A program made the position numbers and the translations under genes. Below are positions 1 through 7,599 of a DNA stretch of 14,435 nucleotides, piece by piece. Within the stretch, counting starts at the first letter, position 1. Every line of letters starts with the position of its first letter. Where the stretch lies: assembly GCA_045535935.1 (NCBI GenBank), contig JAZSMO010000019.1:1-14435 (forward strand), given 5' to 3'. Below the pieces are notes generated by a model that saw nothing but the letters and a program-made list of their open reading frames with translations, did not search any database and had not been told where the DNA came from. The stretch comes from SVFI01 sp045535935 (GTDB lineage: Bacteria; Bacillota; Clostridia; Lachnospirales; Lachnospiraceae).

Positions 1-409
1 CTACCGGAAGTCCGTCCTCTGAGAAAGCTGACTGTGTACGACCGTAAACGATCTGTAAGAATAATTCTCTCATAGCAGTATTGATTGCGTCACAAACAAG
101 GTCTGTATTTAACGCTTCAAGAACAGTTCTGCCAGGTAAGATTTCAGATGCCATAGCAGCTGAGTGTGTCATACCTGAACATCCGATTGTCTCAATCAGT
201 GCTTCCTGGATAACTCCTTCTTTAACATTTAAAGATAATTTGCAGGCACCCTGCTGTGGTGCACACCAGCCGATACCGTGTGTGAAACCTGAAATATCTT
301 TTACTTCTTTTGCTTTGACCCATTTTGCTTCTTCTGGGATAGGAGCACAACCGTGACTAACGCCCTGTGCTACCGGACACATTTCTTCCACTTCTCTTGA
401 ATAAATCAT
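1..409 (-). CDS. NifU-like iron-sulfur cluster assembly scaffold protein (partial, C-terminus cut by the left edge)
   Basis: The first 136 codons are visible; the gene runs off the left edge with no stop. The start ATG (407-409) has an AAAGGAG-type ribosome binding site just upstream. The protein opens MIYSREVEEMCPVAQGVSHG and carries Cys at residues 11, 21, 49, 56, 77 and 106, with motifs APQQGACKL (50-58) and IGCSGMTHSAAMASE (75-89). I recognise this as the clostridial IscU/NifU-N-like scaffold family, which is thought to hold nascent Fe-S clusters on conserved cysteines in the cytoplasm. From memory, the next gene in many Clostridia encodes a GGGtGRT-family protein; here it would lie beyond the left edge. 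It is the last visible gene of the minus-strand row, separated from the previous gene by 113 bases, so it may have its own promoter. Family fairly sure; exact biochemical role inferred. Confidence 0.85.
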   Translation of the reverse strand, partial: MIYSREVEEMCPVAQGVSHGCAPIPEEAKWVKAKEVKDISGFTHGIGWCAPQQGACKLSLNVKEGVIQEALIETIGCSGMTHSAAMASEILPGRTVLEALNTDLVCDAINTAMRELFLQIVYGRTQSAFSEDGLPV

Positions 410-448
410 GTGAAATCTCCTTTCAAAATGTAATTTATATTGTGACAA

Positions 449-467
449 AAGATATCTGAAATATCTT
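449..467. promoter_or_regulatory. Perfect 7-bp inverted repeat upstream of the Fe-S scaffold gene
   Basis: AAGATAT (449-455) and ATATCTT (461-467) are perfect inverted repeats around a 5-base spacer. The repeat lies in the 113-base gap between the beta-helix gene (stop at 523) and the Fe-S scaffold gene (start at 409). On the minus strand it is followed by TTTTGTCA and then a TATAAA (a possible -10). It could be an operator for the downstream gene or a weak AT-rich terminator for the upstream one; the stem has little GC and the T-run is short, so neither reading is secure. I see nothing else in this gap. Confidence 0.35.
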
Positions 468-522
468 GCCAAAATCACTTTTACTATTTTCGCATATTTC
501 CGACAAAAAATCTACAATTATT

Positions 523-1215
523 TTAGTAAATCGGTGTATCTTTTTTGATTTTCACTTTCTGTACAACTTTACCGCCTGTCTTATAGATAGAATCCGCATT
601 TATAAGACCTCTCACATTGCAGAGCGGATAAATATTGGTGTTACGACCGATGATCGTACCCGGATTGAGCACGGTATTACAGCCGACCTGTACATTGTCG
701 CCGACAACCGCACCGAATTTTCGAAGCTTGGTATCCATTCTTCCGAGAGCAAAGTTCACTTCCACATTTGTCTTATCATTTTTTATATTGGAAGTAATAA
801 CTCCTGCGCCGAAGTGTGACTTGTAACCCAAAATACTGTCGCCGACGTAGTTGTAATGAGGAATCTGTACTTCGTCAAAAATGATACTGTTCTTTACTTC
901 TGTGGAGTTACCGATCACACAGTTCTTTCCGATGACAGCACTTCCGCGGATAAATGCACAGTGTCTTACTTCTGTACCCGCATCGATAATACACGGCCCG
1001 CCGATGTATGCAGTTGGAGCAACCGTCGCCGACCTGGAGATCCAGACATTTTCACCACGCTGCTCATATTCTTCCGAAGGAAGCATCGGTCCTAACTGTT
1101 CGATGAAAGATTTAATCTGCGGAAGTACTTCCCACGGATTGTCCACCGTGTCAAACATATATTTTGCAATTGTGTGTTCTACATCGAGATATTTTGCTAC
1201 CTTAAACAATTCCAT
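523..1215 (-). CDS. Stand-alone left-handed beta-helix protein, GlmU C-terminal-like acyltransferase
   Basis: 230 aa. A short helical N-terminus (about 1-50) precedes a hexapeptide-repeat beta-helix (about 55-205) with repeats such as IGGPCI, VIGKNC and VIGNST. The segment IPHYNYVGDSILG...FGAGVIT (118-140) matches the acetyltransferase half of GlmU around its catalytic His, so H120 is the likely counterpart. There is no nucleotidyltransferase (pyrophosphorylase) domain, although such proteins are often named UDP-GlcNAc pyrophosphorylase by similarity. A role in acylating a sugar or sugar nucleotide in the cytoplasm is inferred; the substrate is unknown. The ATG lies 6 bases after the topB stop, and its GGAGG ribosome binding site is formed by the last codons of topB, so the two are surely cotranscribed. 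Confidence 0.85.
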   Translation of the reverse strand: MELFKVAKYLDVEHTIAKYMFDTVDNPWEVLPQIKSFIEQLGPMLPSEEYEQRGENVWISRSATVAPTAYIGGPCIIDAGTEVRHCAFIRGSAVIGKNCVIGNSTEVKNSIIFDEVQIPHYNYVGDSILGYKSHFGAGVITSNIKNDKTNVEVNFALGRMDTKLRKFGAVVGDNVQVGCNTVLNPGTIIGRNTNIYPLCNVRGLINADSIYKTGGKVVQKVKIKKDTPIY

Positions 1216-1221
1216 AAAAAA

Positions 1222-3279
1222 TTAACCTCCGTTTTTCTTTGATTTTGTTGTTTTATAAAACTGAGACGCATTCTTGAATTTTTGCGCCAAAACATTTTGA
1301 TGGTTGGTCTGCTTGACGTACTCCGTACGTCTGAGCACAAAGCCTTCCAATTTCTCCATATACTCCTCCGGCGTAATACATCCCTCTGCCACCTGCGTCA
1401 GTCCCTTCTCCCAGCTGGCTGTCAGTTTCGGATCCAGAAGTGATTTGATGGAACAGTCCACCACGTCATAAATACTTTCCCCTAACAGGGTCGGCGTGAT
1501 AATCTGTGTTTTTTTGTTCAGAGCCAGATATTTATTATTAAAAAGCTTCTTCAGTATCTCCGCACGGGTCGCCGAGGTACCGATACCGCTTCCCTTAATC
1601 TGGGCACGCAGTTCCTCATCCTCAATAAGCTGCCCTGCATTTTCCATGGCAAGGATCATGGAACCGGAGTTATAGCGCTTCGGCGGCGATGTCTCGCCCT
1701 CTTTGATCATGTACTCATTTACCTGTATTATATCATCTTTTTTCAAACTTGAAAGTATGTTCAGGAAATTCTCATCGCAAGTTGTATCTTCCGTCTGATC
1801 CGCACTGTTTTCACCATCCGGATTATCCTTCTCCGTCTCTTTCTCCGCCGTTTTCTTTGAAAAACTGTACTGCAGAAGTTCCTGATATCCTGCACTTGAA
1901 AGTACTTTGAAATTAGCGAAAAAGCTCTCATTGTCCTTCTTCAAGGTCAGTCCGACTTTCTGGTACACTGCCGGCGGACAAAAAATACCGAGAAATCTGC
2001 GGACAATGACCTCATAAACCTTTGCTGACGTCGGATGCAGACTTTGTAATGCCGAAAGTCCCTGTCCGGTCGGAATAATTGCATAATGGTCTGTGATCAG
2101 CTTATCGTTAACGTATTTCGTCTTTGAAAGTCCTTCGTATGTCTTTTTTTCTGTAATGTACTTCACATACGGTGCCACGGACGGAATCGACGCAAGACCA
2201 CGTATATTCTTGGATATTTCCTTAGATACCGCCGTTGAAAGCACTCTGGCGTCCGTTCGCGGATAGGTGGTCAGCTTTTTCTCGTACAGTTCCTGTGCAA
2301 TCTGCAATGTTTGATCCGGACTGATTTTAAAAAGCTTGGCACATTCGTTTTGAAGCTCCGCCAAATTGAATAAAAGCGGCGGATTTTTTACTTCCTTCTT
2401 GCGCTCCACCTTAGAAACCTTAAGCTCTAACGGTTGTTGCAAACTGAGATTGTCAATAAGCTTTTGCGCATCCTCGCGTTTTTTGAATCCGTTTTCTTTA
2501 TAAAGAAGCGGCGATTCAAAGTAAGAAGACCCGGGAACTGCTTTCCACTCTGCTTCTATTTTTTTGGAAGCAATCTGCGCATCCGCAACAATGCGATAAA
2601 ACGGCGTCTTTACAAAATCACGGATCTCTCGTTCCCTGTTAACAACCATTCCGAGCACACAGGTCATAACACGACCGACCGAAATCACAACACGATCTTC
2701 TCCGAGGAAATTTTTAACATTATATCCGTATTTCAAGGTGAGTACACGGGAAAAATTAATTCCCATGAGATAATCTTCTTTTGCCCGTAAATAAGCACTG
2801 CTGCACAAATTATCGTATGCAGACAAATCCTTCGCTTCTCGAATGCCTCGTAGAATTTCTTCCTCCGTCTGGGAATCAATCCAGACTCTCTTTCTGCTTT
2901 TGTCTTTTACCTGCGCCTGTTGCTCCACCAGACGATAAATATATTCCCCTTCTCGTCCGGAGTCCGTACAGACATAGATTACATCAACATCCGGCCGGTT
3001 CAAAATGTCACTGACAATCTTAAACTGTTTTTTTACCGAGTCAATGACCTCGTATTTAAATTCCTTCGGAAGAAACGGAAGCGGTTCAATGGTCCAACGT
3101 TTCCACTTTTCATCATATGCTTCCGGATAACTCATGGTAACCAGATGACCGACACACCATGTGATGATGGCCTCATCCGATTCCATATAGCCGTCTTTTG
3201 ACTTCATGTTATATTGCAGTGCCTTGGCAAACTCCCTGGCAACACTGGGCTTTTCTGCGATAAATACACTTTTTCCCAT
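1222..3279 (-). CDS. topB: DNA topoisomerase III (type IA)
   Basis: 685 aa. Type IA topoisomerases relax or decatenate DNA by cutting one strand through a 5'-phosphotyrosine link. The Toprim domain (about 3-140) has E9 in VFIAEKPSVA and CTDSGREGEYIYRL (104-117). The usual acidic triad DxDxE reads D106-S-G-R-E110, so the second Asp is Gly; as I recall, a DxGREGE form also occurs in Firmicutes and element-borne TopB. The catalytic Tyr is Y339 in LTTYPRTDAR (336-345). GSGIGTSATRAEI (563-575) is another strongly conserved family block. A polar low-complexity insert lies at about 475-502. No Cys4 zinc fingers follow; the protein ends in a Lys-rich tail. Start ATG sits 3 bases after the ATPase stop with only a weak GGA upstream, suggesting translational coupling. 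There are no transfer genes nearby, so it need not be element-borne. Confidence 0.95.
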   Translation of the reverse strand: MGKSVFIAEKPSVAREFAKALQYNMKSKDGYMESDEAIITWCVGHLVTMSYPEAYDEKWKRWTIEPLPFLPKEFKYEVIDSVKKQFKIVSDILNRPDVDVIYVCTDSGREGEYIYRLVEQQAQVKDKSRKRVWIDSQTEEEILRGIREAKDLSAYDNLCSSAYLRAKEDYLMGINFSRVLTLKYGYNVKNFLGEDRVVISVGRVMTCVLGMVVNREREIRDFVKTPFYRIVADAQIASKKIEAEWKAVPGSSYFESPLLYKENGFKKREDAQKLIDNLSLQQPLELKVSKVERKKEVKNPPLLFNLAELQNECAKLFKISPDQTLQIAQELYEKKLTTYPRTDARVLSTAVSKEISKNIRGLASIPSVAPYVKYITEKKTYEGLSKTKYVNDKLITDHYAIIPTGQGLSALQSLHPTSAKVYEVIVRRFLGIFCPPAVYQKVGLTLKKDNESFFANFKVLSSAGYQELLQYSFSKKTAEKETEKDNPDGENSADQTEDTTCDENFLNILSSLKKDDIIQVNEYMIKEGETSPPKRYNSGSMILAMENAGQLIEDEELRAQIKGSGIGTSATRAEILKKLFNNKYLALNKKTQIITPTLLGESIYDVVDCSIKSLLDPKLTASWEKGLTQVAEGCITPEEYMEKLEGFVLRRTEYVKQTNHQNVLAQKFKNASQFYKTTKSKKNGG

Positions 3280-3282
3280 AAA

Positions 3283-4653
3283 TTACAAATCATCCATTTC
3301 CAGTAAAACTATGTTTCCTTTTACCTTGGATTCCAACGTCAGTTTTTCGTCAAAACGTCCGTTGACAAACAGATAAACCTGTTCCGCCTGAATCCTGGCC
3401 TGCGACAGTACCGTGAGATTGTTTTTATAATCTTCATATGTGACCATCGGCTTTGAATAGTAACAAAATGCAACAATTATCTTGTCATCTTCGCTTTGAC
3501 CAACAAAGTCAATCATTCCGGACTTCCCGTCAAACAATCCGGTCTTCTCGAGTTTAATCGGCAATGCACCTCGAAGATCAGAAAGAATCATATATTCTCG
3601 ACAAATCACGGAAAAATATTCATCACAATATGGTTTTAATGCATCCGCAATATATTTCTTATAAAATGTCTGCGGCTCCATCATCAGACATTCCCCGTAA
3701 TGCGGATAAATAAAACGAAACCAAAAATGCACATAGGCGTTGGAAATGCGATAAATTCCTTTTTTCTGATTATCGCGTCCCGGCGTATCCACGGAAAACA
3801 CTTTTTCTACAATTTCCAGTTCCATCAGATTTTTTATATACACACTGATCTTCGCCCTGGAAAATCCGGTATGCGCATGAAGCTCATTGAGTTTTTTTCG
3901 TCCCTGAGCAAGCGCAGAAAGAATCGTATAATACACAGAAGTTTCCCGGAGTTCCTCTTTTACAAAACGAGCCCCTTCCTCCTGTAAAAAGCACCCTTTG
4001 CGAAGTATGTGGCTGCAGATATTCTTTTCCACGGAAGCATTCTCATCAAAATAATCCCAAAGCCCCGGTATTCCACCGAGAATAGAATATATCTGCACGC
4101 ACTCTTCCATAGAACGCTCCGGAAAACGACGAATCACATCCACAAAATGCAATTCCTTGACTTTTAAGAAGCCGGAAATGTCAAGCGCTGCTCTTCCAAT
4201 CTTGGCAACCAATCCGTTTTCCACAAATCCGATGGAAGAACTGCACAGTATAATCATTGTATCATTCTCGCTGTATGCATGATGAAGAAGACGTATCAAA
4301 GCCTCCATAAAAGAGGTGTCTGCCTTGATCATATGCTCCCATTCGTCAAACACATATATTTTTTTCTTATGGATGGATGAATCTGATTGAAGTGCCTCAA
4401 AAATCTCATCAAAATTTGGATATTCCGATATGTTGTCATATTTCTCGCGGATATAATTCCCCAAGAGAAACTGCTGCTGACGTGTACTGGCCGGCGCAGC
4501 CGTATAATAAAACACATTTTTTTCGCGCACAAACTCCCTAAGAAGCGTAGTTTTCCCCACATTACGCTGCCCATAAACAACAATCATCTGACTGCCGGCT
4601 TTTTCATACACAGTATTCAAATATTGTAATTCTTTTGCTCTTCCCAATACCAT
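3283..4653 (-). CDS. ATPase_2 (archaeal-type AAA) protein with C-terminal DUF234 nuclease-like domain
   Basis: 456 aa. N-terminal P-loop ATPase with Walker A GQRNVGKTTL (28-37) and Walker B IYVFDEWEHM (99-108); a sensor-like LCSSSIGFVE (136-145) follows. A winged-helix segment lies at about 235-290 (LSALAQGRKKLNELHAHTGF). The C-terminus resembles DUF234, a restriction-endonuclease-like fold. D382 of GMIDFVG fits the first acidic residue, but where the family has an ExK (as in GECKW) this protein has AFCYY (395-399), so the catalytic Glu and Lys appear to be replaced by F396 and Y398. A nuclease-dead, DNA- or partner-binding role is therefore inferred. The biological role of the family is poorly known. 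It has a GGGGA ribosome binding site, a 19-base gap to the upstream gene and a 3-base gap to topB. Confidence 0.88.
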   Translation of the reverse strand: MVLGRAKELQYLNTVYEKAGSQMIVVYGQRNVGKTTLLREFVREKNVFYYTAAPASTRQQQFLLGNYIREKYDNISEYPNFDEIFEALQSDSSIHKKKIYVFDEWEHMIKADTSFMEALIRLLHHAYSENDTMIILCSSSIGFVENGLVAKIGRAALDISGFLKVKELHFVDVIRRFPERSMEECVQIYSILGGIPGLWDYFDENASVEKNICSHILRKGCFLQEEGARFVKEELRETSVYYTILSALAQGRKKLNELHAHTGFSRAKISVYIKNLMELEIVEKVFSVDTPGRDNQKKGIYRISNAYVHFWFRFIYPHYGECLMMEPQTFYKKYIADALKPYCDEYFSVICREYMILSDLRGALPIKLEKTGLFDGKSGMIDFVGQSEDDKIIVAFCYYSKPMVTYEDYKNNLTVLSQARIQAEQVYLFVNGRFDEKLTLESKVKGNIVLLEMDDL

Positions 4654-4672
4654 AAAAAATCCCCGTTTTCAC

Positions 4673-6394
4673 CTAAACAGACGCAAGTAATTTATCAACC
4701 TCCGCTGCCGGCATCGGCTTTCCTAAAAGGAAGCCCTGAATATTGTCACAATTGATCCCTTTCAGGTATTCCAGCTGTTCCTGTGTCTCCACACCCTCAG
4801 CCACCGTCTCGCAACCGAGTTTTTTCACCATTGCGATGATGGATTCCGTGATTACCCTTGTGGAATTATCATCGATTACCGTATCAATAAAGGACTTATC
4901 AATCTTTAATGTATCAATCGGTAATCCTTTCAGGTAAGAAAGGGAGGAAAATCCTGTTCCGAAATCATCCAGTGATATTTTTATACCATATTCTTTCAAC
5001 GTGTGCAGCTTGTCGACCACTGATTGAAAATCATCAATAAGTACACTTTCCGTAATTTCCAGTTCGATCAGTTCCGGATTTACCTGATACTTATCAAGCA
5101 GTCGTAAAAGCTTATGCACAAAATCTTTTCTCTTATATTGTATCGCTGAAATATTAAGTGAAAGTACCATCGGATACTCATATTTCTCATACCATTTTTT
5201 GAAAGAACGAATTCCTTCTTCCATCACCCAGTTTCCGATCTGAACAATCATTCCGTCTTTCTCTGCAATCGGAATAAATACCGCCGGGCTCACCAGTTTT
5301 CCATCATGCTTACGCCAACGGATCAAAGCTTCCACACCTCGGAGTTTCTTTGAAACCGAATCATATTGCGGCTGATAATAAAGTTCAAAATCACCTGCAT
5401 CGATTGCTTCCTTGAGCTGATTCTCCAGCTGGATATTTTCCATAAAATCCGCAAGAATCGGCGCCTCAAAATAATGAATACTGTTTCTGCCTTTTTCTCT
5501 TTTTTGAAGCATAACAAGTTCCGCACAGTTGATTAATTCCAAAGAGTTTCTCGCTGCTTCCGGATATTCCGCCACACCGATACTGACTGTACTTTTTATC
5601 TCAGCCGAACCGGACGTAATGTAAAAAGTATCATCCAACCGATCACATATTTTCCGATACATACGCTCTGTCGTATGATTTCCGAACGGGTCATACAATG
5701 CCACAAAATACATATCTTCATAAAAATGCGATGCCAACACATCTTCATTTTGCAATTCTTTCAGGAAGAGACCGAAAAGCTGAATCAACTCATCCCCGGC
5801 AATCATTCCCATGGAGTCATTGATTTTTCGGAATTCATCCAAACGGATACACATCACTGCAATCTTACAATGCTCTGTCTGCGCCTTGCGCACCCACTCG
5901 CTGAGAAGACGCACAAAATAATTACGGTTATAAAGACCGGTCAACGCATCATAATACGCCATATATTTCAGATCTTCCGTCTGCTTTTTGGCCCTGCTGA
6001 TATCACGCACACGAACAATTTTCTCACTCGGTTGCATATGGTCGTCATAAGATATCGTCACTTCAAACTCTACCCACTTGGAGCCGTCTGCCATTTCACA
6101 TTCCACCGACTGCGCCGTCTCACCTGTTCTTTCGCAAAAAAGCGCCGCCTCAAGAGTGGCACTGTATTTTTCTTTGACGCAGCTTAAAATATTCTGGAAA
6201 TCAGCCTGATTGTTTACCTGAAATTCAAAATACTTCTCCCAGCATCCGAGCGTTTCGAATCTGTTCTCTGAAAAACTGTAAAATAAAAAGGCATTTGAAG
6301 ATGTCCCGCAGATCATGCGGAACATCTTATCGTTGCCTAATAATTTTTCATTCATGGCCTTTAACAGGTCCAGTTGGTAATGCATTTCATCCAT
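4673..6394 (-). CDS. PAS-GGDEF-EAL protein, probable cyclic-di-GMP phosphodiesterase
   Basis: 573 aa from the ATG at 6392-6394, which has GGGGTGG nine bases upstream. The frame stays open to a TTG at 6416-6418 (8 more residues) with a weaker site. Residue numbers here count from that TTG. A PAS-like sensor (about 30-145) leads to a GGDEF domain starting at DALTGLYNR (157-165), whose signature loop reads HFYED (231-235) where GGDEF is expected, so cyclase activity is unlikely. The EAL domain (about 325-581) is complete: E363 in VEALIRW, N422, E454 in ELEITES, D484-D485 in LDDFGTGFSS, K505, E541 in AEGVETQEQ and QGFLLGKPM (561-569). It should hydrolyse c-di-GMP, with the broken GGDEF perhaps a GTP sensor. 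No membrane segment is seen, so it is probably cytoplasmic. Confidence 0.93.
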   Translation of the reverse strand: MDEMHYQLDLLKAMNEKLLGNDKMFRMICGTSSNAFLFYSFSENRFETLGCWEKYFEFQVNNQADFQNILSCVKEKYSATLEAALFCERTGETAQSVECEMADGSKWVEFEVTISYDDHMQPSEKIVRVRDISRAKKQTEDLKYMAYYDALTGLYNRNYFVRLLSEWVRKAQTEHCKIAVMCIRLDEFRKINDSMGMIAGDELIQLFGLFLKELQNEDVLASHFYEDMYFVALYDPFGNHTTERMYRKICDRLDDTFYITSGSAEIKSTVSIGVAEYPEAARNSLELINCAELVMLQKREKGRNSIHYFEAPILADFMENIQLENQLKEAIDAGDFELYYQPQYDSVSKKLRGVEALIRWRKHDGKLVSPAVFIPIAEKDGMIVQIGNWVMEEGIRSFKKWYEKYEYPMVLSLNISAIQYKRKDFVHKLLRLLDKYQVNPELIELEITESVLIDDFQSVVDKLHTLKEYGIKISLDDFGTGFSSLSYLKGLPIDTLKIDKSFIDTVIDDNSTRVITESIIAMVKKLGCETVAEGVETQEQLEYLKGINCDNIQGFLLGKPMPAAEVDKLLASV

Positions 6395-6434
6395 GATTAT
6401 AACCCACCCCAAAATCAAGTAATATTCTCAAGTC

Positions 6435-7520
6435 TTATTTTTTTGTGATAAATCCTTTTGCCTTTAACAGCTCTGCACAAAGAACCGCACCGCCTGCAGC
6501 ACCACGTACCGTATTGTGGGAAAGACCTACAAACTTGAAGTCATAGATACTGTCTTCGCGGATACGACCGATGTTGATACCCATACCGTTTTCATAATCC
6601 ACATCGAGCTGTACCTGCGGTCTGTTATCCTCTGTCATATAGCGCATAAACTGCTTCGGAGCACTCGGAAGCTGAAGTTCCTGCGGAGCACCGCTGTAGC
6701 TTTCCAGTTTCTCAATGAGCTGCTCTTTCGTCGGTTTTTTTCTGAATTTAACAAAAACAGCTGCTGTGTGTCCGTTTAATACCGGAACACGGATACACTG
6801 ACATGTAATCTTCGGCTCCTGCGCTTTGACAATTTCACCGTTCTCTACCTTACCGAATACACGAAGCGGTTCCTGCTCGCTCTTTTCTTCTTCGCCGCCG
6901 ATGAACGGAATAATATTTTCTACCATTTCCGGCCAATCCTTGTAGGTTTTACCTGCGCCTGAAATGGCCTGGTATGTAGTAGCAACTACTTCATACGGTT
7001 CAAACTCTCTCCATGCATATAATACCGGCGCATAGCTCTGGATAGAGCAATTTGGTTTTACGGCAATAAAACCTCTTGTTGTGCCAAGACGCTCCTTCTG
7101 TGATGCAATGACGTCGGTATGTGAGTCGTTGATCTCCGGAACAATCATCGGAACATCCGGTGTCCATCTGTGTGCTGAGTTGTTAGAGACAACCGGAGTT
7201 TCTGTCTTAGCGTATGCTTCTTCAATTGCTTTAATCTCGTCCTTGGACATATCAACTGCCGAGAACACAAAATCAACCTGTGAAGCAACCGCTTCCACTT
7301 CATTTACATTCATAACGACAATGTTTTTTACTGCTTCCGGCATCGGAGTTGTCATTTTCCATCTTCCACCGACTGCTTCCTCGTATGTTTTACCTGTAGA
7401 ACGTGGGCTTGCTGCAATTGTTGTCACCTCAAACCATGGATGATTCTCTAAAAGAGAGATAAATCTCTGTCCTACCATTCCTGTTCCGCCTAAAATACCT
7501 ACTTTTAACTTTTCACTCAT
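6435..7520 (-). CDS. asd: Aspartate-semialdehyde dehydrogenase
   Basis: 361 aa. It reduces aspartyl phosphate to aspartate semialdehyde with NADPH, the branch point for diaminopimelate/lysine, threonine, methionine and isoleucine. The NADP-binding loop GGTGMVGQ is at 11-18, the catalytic Cys is C158 in VKPNCSIQSY, and H251 in VLNGHTAAV fits the base. SNNSAHRW (112-119) and the C-terminal HNTVRGAAGGAVL (335-347) suggest the archaeal/fungal-type subfamily (TIGR00978-like) rather than the Gram-negative type. The ATG at 7518-7520 is chosen because GGAG lies ten bases upstream and the protein then starts MSEKLKVGILGGTG; the frame extends 24 residues further to an ATG at 7592, but that stretch is basic and does not look like part of the family. 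A 79-base gap separates it from argH; no terminator is seen there. Confidence 0.95.
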   Translation of the reverse strand: MSEKLKVGILGGTGMVGQRFISLLENHPWFEVTTIAASPRSTGKTYEEAVGGRWKMTTPMPEAVKNIVVMNVNEVEAVASQVDFVFSAVDMSKDEIKAIEEAYAKTETPVVSNNSAHRWTPDVPMIVPEINDSHTDVIASQKERLGTTRGFIAVKPNCSIQSYAPVLYAWREFEPYEVVATTYQAISGAGKTYKDWPEMVENIIPFIGGEEEKSEQEPLRVFGKVENGEIVKAQEPKITCQCIRVPVLNGHTAAVFVKFRKKPTKEQLIEKLESYSGAPQELQLPSAPKQFMRYMTEDNRPQVQLDVDYENGMGINIGRIREDSIYDFKFVGLSHNTVRGAAGGAVLCAELLKAKGFITKK

Positions 7521-7599
7521 TTTTTCTCTTCTCCTCGTATGTTTTTCTATATGCAACCGGCCAATCACCGGAAGTCTTACATTTTTTAACAAACCATTC

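Noticed and set aside
1222..3279. Integrated conjugative element signalled by topB
   Set aside because: No relaxase, integrase, type IV coupling or transfer genes or att-like repeats are present, and neighbours are chromosomal metabolic genes.
5675..6187. Plus-strand open frame of 170 codons opposite the GGDEF/EAL gene
   Set aside because: It is a shadow of a well-supported gene, with a His-rich, Ile-rich translation and no family match that I can see.
7521..7592. 24-residue N-terminal extension of asd
   Set aside because: A better ribosome binding site lies before the ATG at 7518-7520, and the NADP-binding fold then starts at the normal distance.
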